The notes under the pieces are model-generated. The model was not told the DNA's origin, ran no database searches, and saw only the letters and a list, made by a program, of their open reading frames with translations. This document shows positions 56,018-64,000 of a stretch of DNA of 64,000 nt, in pieces. The first letter of the stretch is position 1. The number at the start of each line of letters is the position of its first letter. A program made the translations under genes and the position numbers. Source of the stretch: Yamagishiella unicocca (taxonomy: Eukaryota; Chlorophyta; Chlorophyceae; Chlamydomonadales; Volvocaceae); assembly GCA_003116995.1 (NCBI GenBank), contig BDSL01000023.1, positions 992,001 through 1,056,000 on the forward strand. Reading direction: 5' to 3'.

Positions 56018-57934
56018 TCTTCGGCGACGAGGCCGAGATGCCCCAACAGCAGTATCCTGCACAATTTGGGTACAAGTTCAAAGCCTGTAACAGGCAGCTG
56101 CCAGCGGCGTCGCCGTTATGCCCGACCAGTCGACGCCCGCTCACCCGGCGACGGTCACACCTTGCAAGGTAACCTGAAGCTCCCAATTATTCAACGATGT
56201 CAGCCCTTGTCTGGTCCAGTAATTTTGCGCATGGGCAGTGGATGTCACAAGGCTAAGAGGAATGTAGAGTAGGAAACGTTGTTTCGGGGGGGTGTAAACT
56301 TCTGTGTTCTGAAATTGTTTGCATGCTGCCAAAAAATATTAATATATTGTTATGTCTTACGCATTTGTGTGCTTTCCTGTCCTGCGCCATTTAAATACGC
56401 CTTCGACGGACGGACGGAGGCAGCTGCGGCGCGATTGGTACATGCCGTACCTATGGCGCACCTGTCCCCTTCACAACGCGGTATAGATGAACTGAAGTTT
56501 CGGAACTCAAGGCATATTGATATCTGCGCATACAAGCGCAGGAGAACATCGCTAAAGGACCGGTAGCCGTTAGTCCGAGCGTCACACTCCGACACGTTGC
56601 GATAATGGCACGGCTTTCGAACTTGATTATCGCCAGGTAAGGTTACGCTTGGTGTTTCGATGTTGCGCCTACAGGCTTAGCGCCAACTCCTTTGCCGTCG
56701 ATCTACTTGCGACAGCGGGGCCGCCCGCTTTTCCCGACCAGCGGCGAAGGCGCGTCTAAAACCCCTTAAGGACTGTTCTCGGCTGAACTATCGACTCGGG
56801 CGGCGACCTTCGTTCATGATCATGGCGAAAACGTTGACTACTGCTTATCGTGCGAAAAGACGTGGATAAAGATATTCGCGGTGGGGACACGCCTATCGCG
56901 GTTAACGGTTGTCGATTGGCGGTGAGCAATAAGCGAGGGGTCGGGGTCCGTGTGGAGGGGCTGGAGTTGGTGGGGGGCCAGAGAGAGAGGGAACGGGAGG
57001 GGGGGTTAAGAGGGGACACCCGTGAGTAGGAGGGGTCAGGGAGGACGTGATCCTTCACAAGCTGCATTGCAACTGGCTGTCCCCACCGCTTGCTGCAATC
57101 CTAAGCCCCTCATGGTCGCGTACCTCACTCCTGGGCTACCGTCCTCCGGACCCTGGCTGACGCGCCATACTTCGCCCCCGCCATGTTTTCCTCGCAAGCC
57201 CACCAGCCCAATCGTGGTGCTTGACATGGGAAGGCTGGGCTGCCGCTTGCTGCCGCTCGGCAGCAATGAAGGCCTGTTTCCCTATCTTCAGACGGAGCTC
57301 AATGCCTGCACCCACTGAAACATTTACTACACTCAAAAGTTCCCCTTCAGGCACTACTCACGATGACTTGTCATGCCCCACAGCAGGCTTCGGCCGTCGC
57401 GGACACTAGGTGTAACACTGTTCGTGCTTTCCTGGCTGGCACTCGTGGCCGACTCCAGGCCTGACTGTCGCGCGCTGTCGTTAGCGCTCAGGCTACAACT
57501 GACCAGGTCGTAGACACGTTAGCCGCAGGTGAACGCCGCAAGTCGCTACCTCTTCCGGGGACTGCCCCGGGTATCCTGACTGCACTGTTGCTTGCGGGGG
57601 CAACTATGCTCGACACTGTTGTTACACGTCTGCAACTGGGCACCTCGTGCGAGAGGATACTTCGAGCACGGCCGGGAATGCCAGGCGTGGCATCCGGCGC
57701 GTGCTAAGGTGGCGGAGGCTCTGTGGGCCCGATGTGCGCACCTAATCCCTGCGGCTCCGATCGTGAGCCAGCTACCACCTAACACCGAAAGTTACCAGAC
57801 GGTATAAGACGGTGTCCGTTACTTAGTGTCAACGAACCATCCTTAACAACACACTTGCGAGATATTTCACTCCAACCGTCATGCCCAGATACGCGTTTCT
57901 GGAGCGGCACCGAAACCATGACTGGGGGTAGAGC
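56018..57934. other. Intergenic, no gene recognised
   Basis: This runs from the glycosyltransferase start to the right inverted-repeat arm. It holds the presumed glycosyltransferase promoter, an AT-rich patch near 56320-56400 and a weak family B-like core at 57004-57030. The inner edge of the right arm is followed by a second copy of its last 16 bp (57920-57934). No coding signal was recognised. Confidence 0.5.
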
Positions 57935-59035
57935 GCACTGGGGGTAGAGCGCGATCAGGGGGGGCAGTTTGTTGCCCAGTCGTTGCTGGGCCCTGTTTTG
58001 TCGTTAGCTGTTTGCAGCTTCTGAGCCTTTGAGCTTGCGTGTTCTGGTTTGTGTTCAGCTGGGGGGGGAGTTCGATTCCAGGCAGTCGCGGACTGCCTGG
58101 CACAGGGACCACACGGTCCCTTAGCACCAGCGCATCGCAACGCTCGTACGACAATAACGGATCCACTTAGACACTGCAGCCCACGCACTAAGAACCGGTA
58201 ACGGCTGAGCAATCAACACACTGTGACGTGCAAGTTGTGGATGCTGTTGAGAGAATGGGCGGAGGTACGCACTAGTCTTACAGCGATGTTTCTTCCAGAC
58301 TTTGTTAGTTTGTGGCGACAAACTCCACTGCCTGGGTATTCCAGGCAGCGGGCCTAGGTGCACTCCCGAACGTGGCTAACTGCCATCCCTGGAGCACATC
58401 TACCATTGCTGCCGACACATGCACATGTGTCCGTTGGCTTCACATCTACTGCAACAATAGCACTAATATAACTACCGTAATTACCGGCAATCAAAGCCAT
58501 GTAACCACATCTACCAGACAACGCTAACCGCAGGGCGCAACTCATGCCCTTAGCGTACGGCCAGCCGCCTGGCCTACCGCTTTTGTCGACTCGTGCAGAG
58601 AAGGCAACCTCAACTCCCTCTCGCCGGGTAGGTCCTCTCCGTAAGGTTCTGGGCTGGGCGACGCACACAGGACTCGCTCGTCCATTTTTACAATATCTCC
58701 GAAATTACAATGTCGGTATCAAAAGCTTTATGTCCTTCTTGGCTTCTGACACACTACCTATTGCAACTCCCGCTTGTAGTCTGACCCTGTACGGCCTTCC
58801 ATGTATTCATGACGCCCCACGCTGGCTGCTGGCTACCATGCCTTTATGCGGAATGGCAAATGCTTCCATCCTCTTTCTTCATACTTCCGCTCATTACCTA
58901 CAAACAAACTCCTTACATACCCCTTCCACATCTCCCACCCCACCAAAGGTCCGGTGCTTACATCCGTTCAATTCCAACTTGCGCCGATATGTTCTATGCA
59001 CATGCCCTACATTCAAAAACATTCACCATAAAATT
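57935..59035 (-). repeat. Inverted-repeat arm, right (1.1 kb)
   Basis: Inverse of 3259-4365, shorter by 6 bp. The outer edge joins the 142-bp satellite at the same base of the unit as on the left. The inner end sequence (GCACTGGGGGTAGAGCGC) is partly repeated just inside, at 57920-57934, a difference from the left arm. Confidence 0.95.
58070..58120 (+). other. Paired hairpins with B-box-like motif (right copy)
   Basis: GTTCGATTCC at 58070-58079, followed by the 10-bp stem hairpin CCAGGCAGTC/GACTGCCTGG and the GGGACC/GGTCCC hairpin. Same as the left-arm copy, now on the plus strand. Confidence 0.5.
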
Positions 59036-62000
59036 GCACGAGGACGTCCGGGCCAATCGGCAAGCATCGGCTTCTCCGGCAACCTTCGATCGGCCTCGCT
59101 CTTGGGCACGCAGCTTAACGGTAGCACTACCTATGTGAAAGGAACGTCCCCACCGAAATTCGCCTCTGGGGATCGCCGCACGAGGACGTCCGGGCCAATC
59201 GGCAAGCATCGGCTTCTCCGGCAACCTTCGATCGGCCTCGCTCTTGGGCACGCAGCTTAACGGTAGCACTAACTAGGTGAAAGGAACGTCCCCACCGAAA
59301 TTCGCGTCTGGGGATCGCCGCACGAGGACGTCCGGGCCAATCGGCAAGCATCGGCTTCTCCGGCAACCTTCGATCGGCCTCGCTCTTGGGCACGCAGCTT
59401 AACGGTAGCACTACCTATGTGAAAGGAACGTCCCCACCAAAATTCGCCTCTGGGGATCGCCGCACGAGGACGTCCGGGCTAATCGGCAAGCATTGGCTTC
59501 TCTGGCAACCTTCGATCGGCCTCGCTCTTGGGCACGCAGCTTAACGGTAGCACTACCTATAAGAAAGGAACGTCCCCACCGAAATTCGCGTCTGGGGATC
59601 GCCGCACGAGGACGTCCGGGCCAATCGGCAAGCATCGGCTTCTCCGGCAACCTTCGATCGGCCTCGCTCTTGGGCACGCAGCTTAACTGTAGCACTAACT
59701 AGGTGAAAGGAACGTCCCCACCGAAATTCGCGTCTGGGGATCGCCGCACGAGGACGTCCGGGCCAATCGGCAAGCATCGGCTTCTCCGGCAACCTTCGAT
59801 CGGCCTCGCTCTTGGGCACGCAGCTTAACGGTAGCACTACCTATGTGAAAGGAACGTCCCCACCGAAATTCGCCTCTGGGGATCGCCGCACGAGGACGTC
59901 CGGGCCAATCGGCAAGCATCGGCTTCTCCGGCAACCTTCGATCGGCCTCGCTCTTGGGCACGCAGCTTAACGATAGCACTACCTATGTGAAAGGAACGTC
60001 CCCACCGAAATTCGCCTCTGGGGATCGCCGCACGAGGACGTCCGGGCCGATCGGCAAGCATCGGCTTCTCCGGCAACCTTCGATCGGCCTCGCTCTTGGG
60101 CACGCAGCTTAACGGTAGCACTACCTATGTGAAAGGAACGTCCCCACCGAAATTCGCCTCTGGGGATCGCCGCACGAGGACGTCCGGGCCAATCGGCAAG
60201 CATCGGCTTCTCCGGCAACCTTCGATCGGCCTCGCTCTTGGGCACGCAGCTTAACGGTAGCACTAACTAGGTGAAAGGAACGTCCCCACCGAAATTCGCG
60301 TCTGGGGATCGCCGCACGAGGACGTCCGGGCCAATCGGCAAGCATCCGCTTCTCCGGCAACCTTCGATCGGCCTCGCTCTTGGGCACGCAGCTTAACGGT
60401 AGCACTAACTAGGTGAAAGGAACGTCCCCACCGAAATTCGCCTCTGGGGATCGCCGCACGAGGACGTCCGGGCCAATCGGCAAGCATCGGCTTCTCCGGC
60501 AACCTTCGATCGGCCTCGCTCTTGGGCACGCAGCTTAACGATAGCACTACCTATGTGAAAGGAACGTCCCCACCGAAATTCGCCTCTGGGGATCGCCGCA
60601 CGAGGACGTCCGGGCCGATCGGCAAGCATCGGCTTCTCCGGCAACCTTCGATCGGCCTCGCTCTTGGGCACGCAGCTTAACGGTAGCACTACCTATGTGA
60701 AAGGAACGTCCCCACCGAAATTCGCCTCTGGGGATCGCCGCACGAGGACGTCCGGGCTAATCGGCAAGCATTGGCTTCTCTGGCAACCTTCGATCGGCCT
60801 CGCTCTTGGGCACGCAGCTTAACGGTAGCACTACCTATGTGAAAGGAACGTCCCCACCGAAATTCGCGTCTGGGGATCGCCGCACGAGGACGTCCGGGCC
60901 AATCGGCAAGCATCGGCTTCTCCGGCAACCTTCGATCGGCCTCGCTCTTGGGCACGCAGCTTAACGGTAGCACTACCTATGTGAAAGGAACGTCCCCACC
61001 GAAATTCGCCTCTGGGGATCGCCGCACGAGGACGTCCGGGCCAATCGGCAAGCATCGGCTTCTCCGGCAACCTTCGATCGGCCTCGCTCTTGGGCACGCA
61101 GCTTAACGGTAGCACTACCTATGTGAAAGGAACGTCCCCACCGAAATTCGCGTCTGGGGATCGCCGCACGAGGACGTCCGGGCCAATCGGCAAGCATCGG
61201 CTTCTCCGGCAACCTTCGATCGGCCTCGCTCTTGGGCACGCAGCTTAACGGTAGCACTAACTATGTGAAAGGAACGTCCCCACCGAAATTCGCCTCTGGG
61301 GATCGCCGCACGAGGACGTCCGGGCCAATCGGCAAGCATCGGCTTCTCCGGCAACCTTCGATCGGCCTCGCTCTTGGGCACGCAGCTTAACGGTAGCACT
61401 AACTAGGTGAAAGGAACGTCCCCACCGAAATTCGCCTCTGGGGATCGCCGCACGAGGACGTCCGGGCCAATCGGCAAGCATCGGCTTCTCCGGCAACCTT
61501 CGATCGGCCTCGCTCTTGGGCACGCAGCTTAACGGTAGCACTACCTATGTGAAAGGAACGTCCCCACCGAAATTCGCCTCTGGGGATCGCCGCACGAGGA
61601 CGTCCGGGCTAATCGGCAAGCATTGGCTTCTCTGGCAACCTTCGATCGGCCTCGCTCTTGGGCACGCAGCTTAACGGTAGCACTACCTATGTGAAAGGAA
61701 CGTCCCCACCGAAATTCGCGTCTGGGGATCGCCGCACGAGGACGTCCGGGCCAATCGGCAAGCATCGGCTTCTCCGGCAATCTTCGATCGGCCTCGCTCT
61801 TGGGCACGCAGCTTAATGGTAGCACTACCTATGTGAAAGGAACGTCCCCACCGAAATTCGCGTCTGGGGATCGCCGCACGAGGACGTCCGGGCCAATCGG
61901 CAAGCATCGGCTTCTCCGGCAACCTTCGATCGGCCTCGCTCTTGGCACGCAGCTTAACGGTAGCACTACTATGTGAAAGGAACGTCCCCACCGAAATTCG

Positions 62001-64000
62001 CGTCTGGGGATCGCCGCACGAGGACGTCCGGGCCCAATCGGCAAGCATCGGCTTCTCCGGCAACCTTCGATCGGCCTCGCTCTTGGGCACGCAGCTTAAC
62101 GGTAGCACTAACTAGGTGAAAGGAACGTCCCCACCGAAATTCGCGTCTGGGGATCGCCGCACGAGGACGTCCGGGCCAATCGGCAAGCATCGCTTCTCCG
62201 GCAACCTTCGATCGGCCTCGCTCTTGGGCACGCAGCTTAACGGTAGCACTACTATGTGAAAGGAACGTCCCCACCGAAATTCGCGTCTGGGGATCGCCGC
62301 ACGAGGACGTCCGGGCCAATCGGCAAGCATCGGCTTCTCCGGCAACCCTTCGATCGGCCTCGCTCTTGGGGCACGGCCGGCATGCCCTTAACGGGGTCAG
62401 CAACTAACTACTATGTGAAAGGAACGTCCCCACCGAAATTCGCCTCTGGGGATCGCCGCACGAGGACGTCCGGGCCAATCGGCAAGCATCGGCTTCTCCG
62501 GCAACCTTCGATCGGCCTCGCTCTTGGGCACGCAGCTTAACGGTAGCACTACCTATGTGAAAGGAACGTCCCCACCGAAATTCGCCTCTGGGGATCGCCG
62601 CACGAGGACGTCCGGGCCAATCGGCAAGCATCGGCTTCTCCGGCAACCTTCGATCGGCCTCGCTCTTGGGCACGCAGCTTAACGGTAGCACTACCTATGT
62701 GAAAGGAACGTCCCCACCGAAATTCGCCTCTGGGGATCGCCGCACGAGGACGTCCGGGCCAATCGGCAAGCATCGGCTTCTCCGGCAACCTTCGATCGGC
62801 CTCGCTCTTGGGCACGCAGCTTAACGTAGCACTACCTATGTGAAAGGAACGTCCCCACCGAAATTCGCTCTGGGATCGCCGCACGAGGACGTCCGGGCCA
62901 ATCGGCAAGCATCGGCTTCTCCGGCAACCTTCGATCGGCCTCGCTCTTGGGCACGCAGCTTAACGGTAGCACTACCTATGTGAAAGGAACGTCCCCACCG
63001 AAATTCGCCTCTGGGATCGCCGCACGAGGACGTCCGGGCCAATCGGCAAGCATGCTTCTCCGGCAACCTTCGATCGGCCTCGCTCTTGGGCACGCAGCTT
63101 AACGGTAGCACTACCTATGTGAAAGGAACGTCCCCACCGAAATTCGCGTCTGGGGATCGCCGCACGAGGACGTCCGGGCCAATCGGCAAGCATCGGCTTC
63201 TCCGGCAACTTCGATCGGCCTCGCTCTTGGGCACGCAGCTTAACGTAGCACTACCTATGTGAAAGGAACGTCCCCACCGAAATTCGCGTCTGGGGATCGC
63301 CGCACGAGGACGTCCGGGCCAATCGGCAAGCATCGGCTTCTCCGGCAACCTTCGATCGGCCTCGCTCTTGGGCACGCAGCTTAACGGTAGCACTAACTAG
63401 GTGAAAGGAACGTCCCCACCGAAATTCGCGTCTGGGGATCGCCGCACGAGGACGTCCGGGCCAATCGGCAAGCATCGGCTTCTCCGGCAACCTTCGATCG
63501 GCCTCGCTCTTGGGCACGCAGCTTAACGGTAGCACTAACTAGGTGAAAGGAACGTCCCCACCGAAATTCGCGTCTGGGATCGCCGCACGAGGACGTCCGG
63601 GCCAATCGGCAAGCATCGGCTTCTCCGGCAACCTTCGATCGGCCTCGCTCTTGGGCACGCAGCTTAACGGTAGCACTACCTATGTGAAAGGAACGTCCCC
63701 ACCGAAATTCGCCTCTGGGGATCGCCGCACGAGGACGTCCGGGCCAATCGGCAAGCATCGGCTTCTCCGGCAACCTTCGATCGGCCTCGCTCTTGGGCAC
63801 GCAGCTTAACGGTAGCACTACCTATGTGAAAGGAACGTCCCCACCGAAATTCGCCTCTGGGGATCGCCGCACGAGGACGTCCGGGCCAATCGGCAAGCAT
63901 CGGCTTCTCCGGCAACCTTCGATCGGCCTCGCTCTTGGGCACGCAGCTTAACGGTAGCACTACCTATGTGAAAGGAACGTCCCCACCGAAATTCGCGTCT
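59036..64000 (-). repeat. 142-bp satellite array, right
   Basis: About 35 copies of the same 142-bp unit as on the left, in inverse orientation, running off the window. Its variants are partly its own: CTATGTG versus CTAGGTG, CGCCTCTG versus CGCGTCTG, and a CTAATCGG/CATTGG copy recurring at about 59470, 60760 and 61610. From about 61940 to 63600 many copies have single-base insertions or deletions, and one (62340-62410) is scrambled, which looks like sequencing or assembly noise. Apparent open frames are repeat artefacts. Confidence 0.97.

Overview
The window looks like nuclear DNA of a volvocine/Chlamydomonas-type green alga (Chlamydomonadales). It is GC-rich, the genes are broken by many short GT-AG introns, coding exons carry long Ala/Gly/Gln runs, TGTAA-type polyadenylation motifs occur, introns contain telomere-like CCCTAAAA stretches, and one gene encodes a plastid-type FtsHi protein. 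I cannot name the species.

Layout. About 53.6 kb of unique, gene-bearing DNA (4366-57934) lies between two outward-facing inverted modules. Each module is a 1.1-kb inverted-repeat arm (3259-4365 left; 57935-59035 right; near-identical) followed by a 142-bp tandem satellite that runs off the window edge (about 23 copies left, about 35 right).

Six genes could be rebuilt exon by exon with consistent splice phases: (1) 5915-8146 (+), a class I SAM-dependent methyltransferase, 5 exons, 296 aa; (2) 11077-11680 (-), a small plastid-type protein with one membrane segment and a four-motif DnaJ-type zinc finger, 2 exons, 154 aa; (3) 12883-26020 (-), an FtsHi-type AAA+ protein, 23 exons, about 1068 aa, whose ATPase motifs are intact but whose zinc-protease HEXXH motif is gone; (4) 28168-31936 (+), a RING plus TRAF-type zinc-finger protein with polyglutamine tracts, 5 exons, 777 aa; (5) about 34799-49186 (+), a large multi-membrane-span guanylyl cyclase, at least 24 exons, about 2090 aa, 5' end unresolved; (6) 53033-56017 (-), a Fringe-like/DUF604 type II membrane glycosyltransferase with a DDD motif, 6 exons, 537 aa. 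Genes 3 and 4 are divergent. The genes look like ordinary unrelated housekeeping or signalling genes, not one pathway.

The unusual biology is mostly non-coding. Introns of genes 3-6 and some intergenic DNA are seeded with at least four short repeat families (called A-D here) in both orientations, each core ending against a C-run; they resemble introner-like or MITE-like elements. Introns also hold many private minisatellites. One 66-bp minisatellite repeats a complete 5' splice site five times in frame. The guanine-selecting glutamate of the cyclase is encoded on a 12-nt microexon.
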